DNA of 64,000 nucleotides. Source: Roseibaca calidilacus (lineage in GTDB: Bacteria; Pseudomonadota; Alphaproteobacteria; Rhodobacterales; Rhodobacteraceae). A model generated the notes under the pieces. It worked only from the letters and a program-made list of their open reading frames with translations, was not told the DNA's origin and did not search any database. A program made the translations under genes and the position numbers. The stretch covers positions 1 to 64,000 of the forward strand of contig NZ_FBYC01000001.1 in assembly GCF_001517585.1 (NCBI RefSeq), written 5' to 3'. The stretch's first letter is position 1, and every line of letters begins with the position of its first letter. This document shows, in pieces, positions 7,275 through 22,200 of the stretch.

Positions 7275-10200
7275 ATGAACAGACCATTTGATCCCTCCGC
7301 TAAAGCACGTCGGCAGACCGGGGCCAACCGGCGCAGGATCTCGATTGAGCCTCTGGAGGAGCGGATCCTTCTGTCGGTGGATCTTGTCCCCTATGCACCG
7401 GACAACCGCGACGAGATCGATGCCTTCTACGAGCGTGAGCTTGAGCCGGTCCGCACTGCGGTCGAACAGACCGAACAGTCGGCCGAAGACGCCGCTGCAC
7501 GCGAACTTGTCCTGCTCGATAAAAGTCTTGGCGACCTCTCCTCGCTCACCGCTGCCCTGTCCGAGATCGGCTTTGGCGTACTGGACCGCAAGGAACTGGC
7601 GGTTGTTGGAACGCGCGATGACATCGTCGCGGCCCTGTCGAGCGGCTTGCGCTATGATGCGATCCACTGGATTTCGCACGGCTCCGCCGAGGGTCTGCAG
7701 CTCGGCAATGAGCTTTTGAGCGGTGACATTGCAACCGATGATCCCGTCGTCACGGCGCTGACGCGCGCGCTTGGCCCCGACAGCGACCTGATGCTTTATG
7801 GCTGCGATCTTGCGGCAGGGGAGCTTCCGCATCGTCTGGGGGTGTTGACCGGCGCGGATGTGGCGGCCTCAATCGATGTGACCGGGGCCGAGGGTGACTG
7901 GGATCTCGAGGTTGCATTCGGGCAGATCGAAACTGCGGCTCTGGATCTTGGCAATGCGGTTGCGGCCTTGTCCACGGCTGACACCCTGTCCGACGTCCTG
8001 AGCGGCACACCTTTGGCGAATGATACGGCATTTGCCGAGCTGTTCGCCACGGGCGGACAGTTCGATGGCCTTCATGTGCCCGAGGCCGAGGCATGGCGCG
8101 ATCAGGCACGCGATCAGACAGGTGCCAATGTTGATCCGCTGACAGATCTGGGTGCGACAGACGCGGTCGAGAACGCCGTGCGCTGGCTGGAAGAGGCGAT
8201 GCTGGCCGCAGGCGAGAAAACGCTTCGGGCGGAGATCAAGGCGCTGCCGGAGACGGAGCAGGCGGCGCTCTTGGCGCTCATTTCGATTGACGACGCCTTC
8301 GACGACAGCGACGCTCACGTCAACGCGATCATCGATGTGTTGGCGGACGGTCTGTACCTGAGCAACAAATACGGGCTGACCTTTGATGCCGACGAAATCG
8401 AAGCGCTGCGCCCGATTGTGACAGAGACAGATCCGAGCCAGCTTTCGGACCTCCTTGATGATCTTGAAAGCGCCGAAGGGTCTCTTGTTGAGACGATTTT
8501 TGATACCTCCGGCGAAACCGCGAATTACGACGCAAGCAGTGATAGCGACCGCGCTTACGTGCTGTCAGTCATCAGGGACGGTTCATTCTTCGAAAGCGCC
8601 ATTTCCACAGCAACCCTGAACCGTCTGATGGCGGCTTATTCGACCGGTGCGGAAACCGTTGTCTTTGGCGCTGATACCGGGGCGCAAGACAGCGCGCTTG
8701 TGGCAGCATTGAGAAACAAGTTGCCTGCCACTCCTGCAACAGACGCGGATCTGGCGGTCAAACGGCTTTTCTCGCTGTTCTCGGGCATGAAGGTGACCCT
8801 CGATCTCAAAGGCAGTCAGACGCTTTTGGGTGGAATGACAGACAATTCCCTGATCGTCGAACTGGTGCTTGACGGCAGCTTCCGGGGTTTGCCGGAGGGC
8901 TTGACCCAAGGCTTCGAGACAGCCCGCGGCCAGATCAAGCTGACCAAGGTCTTTGATGATAGTGGCATTGATCAGACGGCAGAGACCGAACTGGAACTGC
9001 GGACCGTCACCGAGGTTTCGGCGACGCTGGCAACCGGCACCACTGCTCTGCAGTTGAGTAATATTCCGAATGTCGCTGTTCCGGCCCATGTCAGGCTGGG
9101 CAACCAGAGCTTTGACCTATTGCTCGATGCAACCGGCAAATCTCTTGCCGAGGCCCTGAAAGCGGCGCTGGAGGCCGAGACGGCGTTACCCTCCGGGCTG
9201 ACGATTGCCGGGTCAGACAACACCATCTCGTTTGAGAACACCAGCGGTGCGGCGGTCGAGTTTTCCCTGTTCCTCAACAAGACCGGTGTCCGCAGCGCTA
9301 CCCTGACCGATAACACCGCGCAGACCATCACGCTGCCCCCCGCCGCGACACCTTCGGGGCAGGCGGTCGCATCGCTGCCGGTGCGTTTCTCGCTGTCCTT
9401 CAAGGTGGACGACGCAGATGTGATCCGCAGCTATGATGCGGTGCTTGATACCGATGGACAGACGGTGGCAGAGGCGCTGGCCGCCAACCCTGATTTCACA
9501 GCGCAGGCCGTTGCGGCCGGTCTGACCGTCAGTGTGTCGGGCAACGACCTGACGCTGACCCTGCCGTCCGGAGAGAAGGTGGACTTCGGTTTCGAGATTC
9601 GCGAAACCGCCACCCTGTATGACGGTGCAATCGGAACAGGTTTTTTTGCGCGTGACCCGCAGGTCGACCCTGATCGTACCAAACTTTACGTCCGGTCCCT
9701 GACCACAGACGCCAGTGTGACGCCCGACAACAGCGCTTGGGTCATGGCGCTGCCGCTGGATTTCGGCGACTCGATCCTTGGGGCGCAATTCTCAAATACC
9801 TACACGATCGGTGGGCAGGGCGCTGGTAGCCCGGTTTTGACGATCGATCCCGACCAGCTACACGCCATCGACGATCTGAGCACGGTGTTGCTGGGCAGCA
9901 GCGATACGGGAATTGCCAGCTGGCTTGCAGACTTGTCGCGGCAGGTGGCGCTGGATCATCCCGTTGGCCGCGATGGTCTCGCTCTTCTCGGTCTACAAAG
10001 GATGGTCGAAAGCCTGCGCAGCGGTCAGACCGACATCTCCAAGGGCGTGGTCACTCCGGCGAGCGACAAGGCGGCGGTCGATCCGCTTCAGTTGCCCGTG
10101 CTGCGCAGCGGCGAGGCCTTCGTGGATGTCCCCGAAGACGGGTTTGGCGACCTCTTGGGGATCGGTGCCGCCGCACAGGATCCGCGCAGTCTGCTGGAGC

Positions 10201-13200
10201 GTCAGACTGCCGATCTGACCTCCTTGCCCGAGTTGATGGGGATCGGCGCGGCGGGCGGGCGTTTGCCGGAGCTGCTGGAAGGGCTGGCCGATGCGATTGC
10301 GCGGGCATGGGCCGAGCGCTCGGTCAACGATGCGGCCGCGGTGCAGGCCGCGCTTGCCGCGGTGTCCACGGATTTCGCCCTTGCCGGGCTGGTGGCCTCC
10401 GGCACGCGGTCTATGCTTGATGGGACCGCAGTGGCGTCGCCCTTCGCGCTTGACTATGACGGCACGACCTTCAGCGTGGACCTAAACGAGCTTTTGATCG
10501 CCGAGGAAAACGGCGTTCGCGCCGTCTGGGGCGAGATTCCGCTGCTGCAGAATATCGGTGAGCGCACGGCGGATCTGCGCCTGTCGGCAGCGCTGACCTT
10601 CACGTCCACTTACAAGACGGCCCCCGGCGGCATCAAGCTGGATCTTGGGGCCGAGGTGATCTCGGCCGATGACAGCCTGTCCAGCCTAGACGTCGATCTG
10701 CCGGGCGATCCGCGCATTGCGATGGATACGCTGCGGCTTGACCTGAGCCAAGGGTTTGTTCTGGGGGAGACCGGCTGGGAACTGGATAGCACCGATCCGG
10801 ACAAGCAGGCGAAGCTTGCCTTCGAGTTGAAATTCACCGATCCGCGAGGCGAGACCGATACTTTTGCACATCAGCGGCTTGATCGTGCGTATTCGATTTC
10901 GCTTGAGGATTTGCGGGCGCTGCGCGTCGTAAACACCGGCCATACCGCGCTGTTCGACGCCGCCGACCGCGAGGCGCTCTACTGGTTCCAGATGCGCGCC
11001 GCTGACACGATGGTCGAGCAGGGCTTCCTGAACGCACTTCTGGCCATGCCGGAGCTGAAGGGCGTTATCCCCGTTCTGGGCAAGAGCATCACAGAGATGC
11101 TGGTGAACGACGCACCAGCCACCGCGACGCAGGACGATCTACAGAATTACCTCGTGAATGTTCTGGATGACGCGCTTGGCGGTATGGACCTGGACAGTTC
11201 TCTGGCAACGCTGCTGTCGGACCTTGCTGCCAACAGCCTTTATACCAACCATGCCTTCGATGCCACGGACGGCGTCACGCTTGAGTTCATCGGCCAAGAC
11301 CTGAACCTGCCGGAAATCCTGATCGATTTCACGCGGCTGAGCACCTTGATGCTGTCCGGGGCGATGTTCCGCGAAACGCCGCAGGCCTCTGTCCGGATGC
11401 GGATGCGCCTTCAGCATGTGCTGGAGCAGGCCAATACTTACACGAAACCCTTGACCGGCACGGCCGAGATTGTCCTGTCCGAAGATCGGCTGCGCTTTGA
11501 CACCTGGTTCGAGCCGCTAGGCACATCGGAATCGACGGACAAGATCTTCGAGTTCGCGCTGGCTTTCGATCAGTCCGGCATTCAGGGCGGGCCCCTGACG
11601 ATCGATCTGGGGACGCTGGGCAAACAGGAGATCCCGGCACCGCAATTCGCGCTGAACGTGGGCTTTCGCCCCGAGTTGATCAGCGGCACGCAGGAATTGC
11701 CGGGGGCCGAGACGCCCCGGCTGTCACCGCTTCTAAGCGACGCCGAGGCGCGGCTCGACATAGATCCTGATGTCGAACCCATCGTTATTGATCAAGATAT
11801 CAGGCTGGTCTTCAACGCCGCACATGGGCTGGTCGCTTCTGATATCGGCAAGATCTACATCGATGACACGGGCGCGCGGTTCCGTTTGATGGAGACTGTG
11901 GTCAGCAATGACAGGGTCGCCGCTTTCCGTTCGCTTGATCGGCCCGAGGATTCCAACCAAACGACGGCGCGCGTGCCCGTCGGGGGGCTGACGCCGCCCG
12001 TTGCCTCCTACGAAATGATTCTGCCCATAGATTATGCGGGCGACGGCGTGTCGGATGCCATGTTCTCGCCCCGCTTCGTCGCCTCGGGCTTTGATGAGAT
12101 CGTCGCTGATGACCCGCGCCTGTTGCTGGTCAATGACAGCGAATGGGAGATGAAGAAGCTGCTGGACGAGGCGGCCGATCGCTTTTCGGGCGTTTGGCTC
12201 CAGCGCGATGGCGCGCTGTCGCAATTCGATCAGCTTCTGCGTCAGAGCGTCGGGTCTACCGATGGCTTGAGCGGGTTCATGACGCAGGGCATGGCACTCC
12301 TTCATGGCAAAAGTTTCATTGACCTGATCGAGGATCCCGAAGCCAGCGTCGATTTCGATACCGGGCTTGCGGCGGTGATCACGCAGCATCTTGGTGCGCT
12401 CAACACTTACACCCCGGATGCCCTGCCCAAGCATTTCACCGGCGCGGACATCCATAGCGACCTGCGCGTCTATGTCGATGCGCTGGCCGATAAGCTTTCG
12501 GAAATCACCGGGCTACAGCCGGAAAAGCTGATCAACCTGACAGAGGTGACGACTGGCAATTCAATTTCGGCCTCGACCCTGCAGGAGATGGACGACACGC
12601 TGTCGGCGGACGGGCGCCTGCTGGAAGAGGTGCGCTACCGCATCAAGATCCAGGATCTTGTGACCTACTCGAAAACCGTGGGCGAGGATTTTATATCCGA
12701 GCTTTTCGACATCAACGCCATGGGGATTACGCGGCTGCATGAAAACCCCGACCGGATGGACATCGACGGGTTCGAATTCGGTCTTTATGCGGATCTTGAT
12801 CTGAATATCGACTTTGGCCTGAAGCGCGATGGCGGGCATTTTGAGCCCTTCATCGAACTGTCAGAGGTGATGGGCAATGTCCGGCTGACATCGACCATCG
12901 CCAGCGAACCTATCCCCGAGGTCATCTTCCGCAATGCTCAGCAGATCGTCGTGGGCGACAAGACCTTTGATGACGTCTCGAACCGGGCAACGCTGAAATT
13001 TGCGCCAAGCTTCGTGTTCCGTCCCGCCGAAGGTGCAAAGGATTTTTCTGGCGGCATCACGCCGGATATCGAGGGCATCGCCGAGTTCGTCTTTGGCCTG
13101 GATGTCGTCAGCGCAGGGGCCGCCCCGGAAATCAAGGTCGATCTGTTGCCGGGCGCGGCACAGTCCGGCCAGCTATATCAATACAACGGAAGCGGTCCGC

Positions 13201-16200
13201 TCACGTTGGCGGATATGGCCGACCATCTGAACACGCAGACCAGCGTCGACCTGAGGGTTGGAGATGTGGTGCTGGTGGGCACCGATACCCTTTACCAATA
13301 CATCGGTTCTGCGGATCGGAGCGTGGTCGATCTGACCGCCGAGGATTATAGCGATACAGCACTTTGGGCGGCGCATGACCTGTTTTCGGTGCAGGGCATC
13401 TTCACCACCGCGCCGGAAACAGAAAACAAGGTGTTTGCCAACGCGGTGGCAGCGGGGGCCAGCACCGGGTTCCTGCGTGCGGGCGGCAATACCATCCAGA
13501 TCACGGATAAAGAGGTCGGTCCCGATAGCGACAAGCCGCTGACCGTCATCCTGCAGCCGAATGACGATCAGGGCGAAGCATCGGTCAGCTATGACGCGGG
13601 CACGCATACCGTGACCCTGCGCTCGGGCGATGCGTTGTCTGCTGCCAATATTGTGAATCTTCTGAACAATATTCAGTATGAGAACCAGAAACTGTTTGAT
13701 GCCAAGTCGGTCTGGTCCTTCCGTTTCAATGTTGGTCCGGCGAAGATCTTCCAGATTGGCGAAGCCACCGAGACCGAACTTGATCCGGGTGACGTGATCC
13801 GGACGGTTGGCAAACCGGCCACCGGCGATGCGCAGGAACGTATCGCGATCTTTGCCGATGGCACCACGGATCGCGCGCGCATCTCGGGCAATTTCGACGA
13901 CAAGAAGCTGTCGGAACTGCCCGGCGGGATCAATCAACTGACCTTCCGCGGTGATATCCGCGACGCCGTTCAAGAACTATCCACAGCATTCGAGCCCGGC
14001 ACGGGTATCTTCGGCGACCTGCTTGAGGTGGGTGTCCCGTTTGCCGGGGGCAAGACCATCGCGCAGGTGATGATCGATGCGTTGGGTTCAAATCCGCTGG
14101 GCGATCCCCCGCCCTCGATCGCCCAAGCGCTGCGCTTCGACGATCTTGTCGCGACGCTTGCCGACGAGCGGATGGATGAAGGCACTATCGGCTTTGTCGC
14201 GGCGCAACTGTCCAAGGTGTTCGAGCCGGCCCATGGCGATATCACGACCGAAGACAGCCCGGTCACCTTCGATTACGATGTGCGCACGGGCGAGTTGTTG
14301 ATGCATTACCGCCCGTCCATCGCCTTCACCTACGAGGCCCGCGCAGCCCTGCGCAAGGACGAGCTGGCGGTTTTGCTTGGCATCGTCGCCGATACGGCCG
14401 ACGCCGATGCGGCAACCATCGAGGAGATGCTCCGCGGTGATGCAGATCTTTACGTCGAGCCCAATATCCGCATCGCCTTCGCGCCTGACGGGTCCACGCG
14501 CATCGCCACCGGCGCGGATGGCGGCATTTCCTTTACCATCGCCAAGGCAGGTGTGGGGGCCAAGCGGGCGTCCGAACTGACGGATGCGGACAAGTCGATC
14601 AACTTGGCGTTCCTTGATGAGAACGATGCCGCAAAAACTCAGACACTGAATGTCGATCTCGGTCGCGACGCCGAAGAGATGCTGAGCTTCATCATCCAGA
14701 ATGCCGCACTTGATGTGACCGGCTCCAAGGGGGCGTTCCGCATCGCGGGCAATTCCGCAGGCGGCGACTGGATGACTGTGCAAGAGGCGCAGACCGACCT
14801 TGCCATGGTGGTGCTGCAAAAACAGGTGAGCGCAAGCGATGATCTGCTCGCGCAAGCCACCGTGGTGATCGAGGCTGTATTGGGCCGGGCCGATGCCGTC
14901 GCCCGCGCCGAAGCGGCGCTGGACGAAATAAAGAAGCGCGTTGCCCTGCTGCCGAGCTTTGACAAAACGGTCGTCTATACCGATAGCGCAGAAGATCAAG
15001 CCGCGCGCGACTTTGCACTCGAGACCGCTGCCGAAAGTGACAATCCCGCCCTTGCGGCCCGGCTTGCGGCGGCGCAAGTTGCAGTGACAGCGGCGGAAAC
15101 AGCCCTCGCTGCCGCGCAGGGCACGGACAGCGCCCTCGGCGCCTTGATTGCGGACCTCACATCGGCGCAATCCGCCCTTACCGGACAAGGATCGGTTGTC
15201 GCCCAAGCGCTTCGGGCCCTGCAAAACTCCGGCGGTGATGCGAATGTGGCCGGTGCCTTTGCAACGCTTGATGCACATGCGGCCTCGACCCTGTCGCGGA
15301 TCGGCGGCGCGCTGGATGCGCTCGACGCAGTCAACCTGATAACACCGGATAACGGTGTTGCTGATCTGACGGCCTTGCAGCGCGATCTTGATTTGCTGGC
15401 ACAGGCGCAGGATCTTTTCGAAACGCTCGATAGCTATGCGGCGCGTGCTGCTGCGGCGCAGGATCAGGCTCGCACCGCCGTGGCCCAGATCGCCCTGTCG
15501 GCGGCTGACCCCTTGGGAACCGAGCAGGCTGTCCGTACCGCGCTGGCCGAAGCGCGCACTATCCTGACGCCTCTTGCCGCGCAGATGATGGCGCTGGCAA
15601 CGACGGCGGATGGGCTTGCCGCCACTTTCAGCGAGGAAGGACAAGCCGCGTTCATAGCGGATCTCAGCGGCACGGTGGCTGCGGCGAAAACGCAGGCGAA
15701 TACGCTGTCGGCCGAGCTGTCTGGCACCCTTGCTTATGTGACCGAGATCACTCGTGGCATCGATGTCGATCTAGAGGTGATCCGCGATCTCTTTACCCAG
15801 ATTACGCTGGCAGAAGCCGGTTTTGAAAAGGCCGCAGCGCTCTATGTGTCTTCGCTGGCAGAAGCTCTGTCGCTGACGCAGTTGCGCCGCCAGATCGAGC
15901 AGGACACCAGCAGCAGCACCAAGGAAGATCGCGCCAGTGCCAATATCGCAGCGCTTTCTGCGGTACTGGCAGCGGTGGAAGCCTCGGTCGACGAAATCAG
16001 TGCACTCAAGCAGGCGGCGGTAGACGCACGTGCCAAGGCCTTGGCTGATTACAAGCAGGTGCTGCCCGATGAGAGCGGCGAGCAGAATGCGCTGATCCCG
16101 GATTTCACGGTGTTCGACACGCGGATCGCCGCGACCGATGCGGCGTCCCTGAAAACCAAAATCGTGGACTTGCGCACGGACATCGCGGGGCTTGCAACGC

Positions 16201-19200
16201 TCGATGCAGCCGGTCTGCAGACAAAACTGTCCGAGCTTACGGGCACGCTGAAAGCGGCAGGCCTGAGCTACGCACCGCTTGTGGGCGCCTTCACCTCGGC
16301 CCGGTTGCCACAGCTCGATTTCAGCAGCCTTGATGCTGTTGTCAGCACGGACGGAGCGGTTGCCGCCCTGAACGATCAGAGCGAGAAGGTCGAACTGGCC
16401 ATGCGGTCGCAACTGCCGCCCGTGGTGACTGCGGGTGAGGGCAGCGCGCTGCAGGGCGCTGTGACCTACACCGCCTCCTCTCTCGCGGACCTAAGGTTCG
16501 GCGGGCTGAATGGTTTGACCTCGGTCCAGCTGGGTGCAGAGGCAACGGATCTTGCGGGGACCGTCGATATCGCGCTCGAGGCGCTCTTGTCGGGGGCCTC
16601 TGCGCCCTCGGGAATCTCGGTCCTCTATCAGGACATCCCCCTGATCGGCCAAAGCCTTGCCGATCTGATTGGCCTCGATCAACAGCTTGATACGATCCGC
16701 GACGTCCTTGCCAATGTGCCGGCGTCTTCGATTGCGCAGCTAGACGCCATCGTTGCCGAGGCGCTGCCCGAAAACTCGCCGCTGTCAGTCCGTCTGGCCG
16801 GCCCGCAAACGGCGTCAGTTGCAGAGCCCAACCGTCTGGGCGTGGTCATCGAATTGCGTCTGCCCAAGGATTTTGACCCCTCGGTCACGTTGAACCTGAC
16901 GGAATTCACCGAGTTCTTCGGCATTCCCACCCCCGAGATCCCGCCATCGGCCAACCTTGATCTGAACCTGAACGGGGCGGTGCAGTCGCGTATGGCGACG
17001 ATCATCCTATCGGCGGACCAGAATGATGCGCTCAAGGGCAATGCGCCAGAGATGGGCGAGGCCGCGCGTCTGCGCCTTCAGGATGCCAATGGCGAAACGC
17101 TTGCGATCGGCGTGATCCGGTCCGTAGATTTCCAGAACGATTCCGGCGTCGCGGTAGACTTCGCCAGCAATGCTGACAAATTCGTCTATGAAATCGAATG
17201 GGATCGTGATTTCGATGAGAGCGCGGCCTATCAGATCACCCATGTCTTCCTTGATAATGCACGACAGGTCGCAAGCTCGGATGGTGTGAAATTCCAAAAG
17301 GACGATGACACGGCGGAATTTGCCGTGACCTGGGAAGCCGCCCCCGATCCAGTTCTGGCGGCCTTCCGGTTCGATATCGACCTGCGGTCGATGCAGGTGC
17401 TCTACGACAATTTCGATGCCACCGCGGCCAGTGCCTATGTTGGCAAGGAATTTGCGGTTCTGGATGGCGGCGGTGCCGTTGTCGCGCGCGGCGTTGTGGC
17501 CGGGGCAGGCGAGGATGGTCTTGGCCTCATGGTGCGCTCGGGTACCGTTCCGGCCGGCAGCACGATCGTGCTGGATGACAGAACCCAGCTTCTTGACGTC
17601 AAGCGGCTTTACGTGCTGGATTGGTCCGGGTCGTCAGATGGCAGTGACGATGCGTGGGTGGGTCAGACCTTCGAAGTCTACGACGCCCAGGACACGAATC
17701 AGGACAATCCGACCGGCACTGGAGTGGTCACCGAGATTGCGGACGGTCGCATCGCGGTTCAGGTTACCGGCGGCACGATCAACGCCACTGACAGGTTGGT
17801 GCGGGACGACACCGCGATCAAGGCCACTGCAGGCTTCGTGCATGGTGTCGGCATCCTGCCGCTCGAGATGGTGGACGAATTCGGCACCCGCGCGGGCGCA
17901 GACATCTCGCTCGATCTGGTGCCGGGGGCCAACAATGACGGGTTGCTGCTGGATTTCCAGACCTCGCTTGTTGGGGCAACATCGGTGCGGGTCACGGTCG
18001 GCTCCGGGCTTGACAGCGGCGTCACGCCCCAACCGCTGACCCTGGGCCGCGCGGCGATCCGGCTCAAGATGGACGATGGTTTGCCCGATTTCGAAGGGAT
18101 CGTGCCTGCCTTTGAGCCTTCGCGCCTGAAACCTGTGTCAGCCATCGCTTACCATTCGAATACTGCGCTAGATGTGCAGGCGGCCATCGACTTCCCCGGC
18201 GTCGCTACAACGACGACGCTGGACCTTGGCACCGCCACGCTGTCGGCCACACTGAAGGACGGGCAGTTGACCGCACCGCGGATCGGCTTTGCCTCGGACG
18301 ACCTTATCGCGGCGATGCGCGCCCAACTTACCAATGCCTCTCCGCTGACCGCGCAATGGGCCACGATCGACAGTTTCGCGACCGGGTTCGAAACGTTCGT
18401 CGAAACGATGCTTGGGGATCTGGACAGCGGGACTGGCCTGATCGACCTGACCATTCCGGGCGTCGGCCAAACGCTTGACGAGATCACGGGCCTTAAGGCG
18501 TCGCTGCGTCTGGCCCAGCAGGCATTGCGCGATGCGGGTGAGGACAGCCTCGACTATGCGGCGTCGATCATCCACAGTGCGCTGACCGGTGCGGACAATC
18601 CGCTGCGCTTTGCTCCCGATGAGCTGCGCGTCGCGGTGATGGCCGGGACGGAAACGGATGCAACGGAAGAGGACCGGACAAGCTCGGTCATTCTCGACCT
18701 GCAGGGCAGCCGGGTGATCGAGGGTGAGATCGACCTAGGCTTCGATCTTGGCGCCTTTGGGGTCACGGATCCCAGCGGGCTCGCAGAAAAGCTTGGACTG
18801 GACCCGAGCCTTCTGAGCATCACTGCGCTGGACGGCAGCACGCTGCGCTATGCGCTCTCGGTCGATCTGAAAACCGCGGTCGAGTTTCTGGCCGACGGCA
18901 CCCTGCGGTTTGTTGAACAGGATCTGGACACGGGCGCTTATGCGGCGGTGAACGCTGAAACCGTCACACCGCTGTCGGTGCGCGCGCTGGCCGATCTGGG
19001 GCCGACGGATATCTCCTTTGCCATTGACGCGGGCAGCCTTGGCCGATTCGGTCTTGTGGCGGAAAACTCGACCTTCGTCTTCGGTCTGGCCGAGAATACA
19101 CGCACGGATGCCGCAAAGCCGCTGGCGGATCAGTTGCGTAGCAAGGGCGCGCAGCTTGATTTCGCGATCGACACCACTAGCGGAACCGCGGCACCTGTCG

Positions 19201-22200
19201 TGCAAGGCGGGTTCGGCATGGGGCTGGCGCTGTCGCGGGCCTTTGGCGAAAGCCTTCAGGCCATCCCTGAATTTGCCCAGACGCGCATCCAGGGCGGCCT
19301 GAACATCGATCAGGTTGATATCGACAACGGGGTCACGCTGCCCAAGGTCGCGATGGACTTCCCGCAATTCCCCGATGGCGTCAGCCTGCGCAGCCTGCTG
19401 ATGCCGCAGCTCGACGACTTCGCCACATTCAGCATCGACAACATCATCGCGATGGTCGATCAGGCCTATGAATGGGTCTTCGGGGTTGCCTACACCGCAA
19501 CGGCACCTACCGGATCGGACATCACGGCGGAACTCCCCTTTGTCGGGCAAAGCCTGAATGACCTCTTGCCGTTGCATCAGGTCTTCAAGGTGGTGCGGGA
19601 CGCGCTGACAGCGCAGGATGATCCCGACACGGCAATGCAGAATACGCTTCTGCTGCTTGAGGCGGAGGTAAACAAGGCGCTTGTTGGCGTTGTCGGCTGG
19701 GATACGCCGCCTGTCTTCGGGATCAGCTTCTCGACCCTACCGGGCAATGTCTGGACCAGCGGCGTGCCGCACCGGGCGCTTGAGATATCGCTCAACTTTG
19801 ACAATGCCGTGGCGACCGAAAGCGCGCTCTCGCTCGATCTGTTGCAGGCGCTCGGGCTTGCGGACGTGCCCGGCATGACCTCCGAGGTTTCCGCAAAGGT
19901 CGGCGCATCGGTGGCGGCCAGCGGAAAGCTCGTCTTCGGTGGTGCCCTGCGCGAGGATGCATCGCTCGACAACCTCGGCTCGCTGGAGGCGGACACCGGC
20001 CTGCTCACGCCGTTCCTCTATATCGACACCTCGTCGGAACTGGGCCTCTCCTTCGGGATCGAGGCCACGGATGTGGACGTCGCGCTTGGCTTTACCGTCA
20101 ATGCAGGCACCGCCGACGAGATAAGTGTTGCAGGCGGAATAGAGGACGGGTTCATCGGCCTGACGAACAAGGCAGGCGATGCTCCTGCCTCGCTCAGCTT
20201 TGCCCTGACAGAGCAAGGGGCAGACGTAGATGGCCCACGCTTCTTCGTGATCGGTGCCCCGGGCTACAGCGCGGCGGCGAATTCCGCTGAGGTTGCGACC
20301 GTCGAGCGGATCACGACTGCGCCTGCCGATACCCATCTTGCGCGCCTGACGCTGGACAGTGTCGCAGTGCCGGGCGGATCGGCGCAGCTGGTCAACATCA
20401 CGCGCGCAGACGAGATTTCCAACGACCCCGATGCTGCGGATGCGGATTACGAGGCGCTGGGCCGCACTCAGGTCGGCATCGTCGTCTCGGGAGCGACGCA
20501 ATTCCTTGTTCAGGAAACCGGCGTGCCCGGCACTGCGACATCCTCGCTTTCCGAGGGGGACACGCTGCAGCGGGTTGTCAGCGGTGCGGAATATGCGGTG
20601 GCCTCGACAGTCCGTAGCGGCAATCTGGCCACGCTGACCTTCGAAACGGTGTCCGAAAACCAGCCCAAGGCGGCTTGGTTCGACGGGATGTCCCATGTCC
20701 TGCTGGAAATCTCCGATGGCTCCGGCGGCGTGTTGCGATTGCCTTTGATGCTGGTCCTGCCCGACGATCTGAATAGTACGTCGATCAGCGTGGTGTTGCC
20801 TTCCGATATCCTAGCCCATGACTGGGGCAGCAATGTTGTGGTGCATGGGCTTGCGCCTCTGGCCAGCCTTGTCGACGCGCCCGAAGTGCGGACCTATGAC
20901 AAGGTCGGCTTCATCTACAAGGTCAAGCTTGCCTCTGCCGATGGCGACTTCACCGAAATTGCGAAGGCTGACGATCTGGAACAGGCCAGCCTGACCTTCG
21001 GGGCCGGCAAGGTCAGCGCGCGCGTGATCGACGTGGAGACCGCTTCGGGTGGCGATATCCTGACGCTGGTTCTAGACTCCAACGATCCGGCGATTCAGGC
21101 GGTGCTTGGGGCAGGCGACGCCACTGCCGTGGCGACGCTTCTGGACGGTCTGAGCGTCGTCAAGGGCACTGCGCCTGTCTTTGACGCCTCGGCCATCCGG
21201 CCGACGCTGGATGCGGCGCTGAGCGTGGACATGACCGCGCGCGCTGATCTTGTGGGCCTTGATCTCGGCCGCCTGAGAAGCACTGTGGAACTGCCCGCGT
21301 TTGCCCAGCTTGCGCTGGAGGGTGCGAACGGCATCGACGATCTGTTCACCCTGCTCAAGGGGGCCACGGATGCAGAACTGTCCGGCCTTTTCGCGGATGG
21401 CCCGAGCTTCAACTTCGATGCGCGTGCCACCGCCGTTTCGGAAGCGCTGGAGCGGCTCAACACGTTGACGCCCGCCGAACTGGTCGGCCATCTGCGCACC
21501 GGGATCGAGGCGCTGCTCAAGGGACAGGGCGCTGGCACCTCGGTGCTGAACGCCGATATCCCCTTCGTTGGTCAATCGCTGGACGAGTTGACAGGACTTT
21601 CGACGCTTCTGGAAAAGGTGCTGGACACACTGCCATCTACGAGTGATCTGGACCTGCAAGACTGGCTGGACGATGTCGCCGCCTCGGCCGATCTTCCGGC
21701 TGGGTTCCTGAAGCTCGCCTATCGCGAAAGTGCTGCCATCCCCGGGCGCTGGTTCGTGGATGTGAATGTCAATTTCGCCCGGATCTTTCGCGCGGAGAAG
21801 GACGTCGACATCACGCTTGGCGATTTTGGCGATTTGGGGCCGATCTCGGGCAGCGCGCTTGACGGGTTCCTGATGGGCCTGCGCGTCGACGGCGCGGCCC
21901 GGCTGAACCTTGATTTGCAGCTGGTGGGCAGCGGCCTGACGCCGGTGGAATTGCGCCTGCTCGACAGTTCCGGCCTGTCGGTCGGGGCTGGTCTGCGCTT
22001 GGCGCAGAAGCAGGTTGAAGAGATCAAACTGAGCGACGGCGCAAAGACCATGCTGGCCGCGCTGCAGGGTGGTGGCAATAGCTTCGATCCAAGCCTCATG
22101 CTGGCAGGCGGCACGATGTGGCTGTCCTCGGACGCGGGTGCGCAGACGCAGACCGTCACGCTAAAGCGTGGCACCAACCTGACCGCGACCACCTTCCGGA

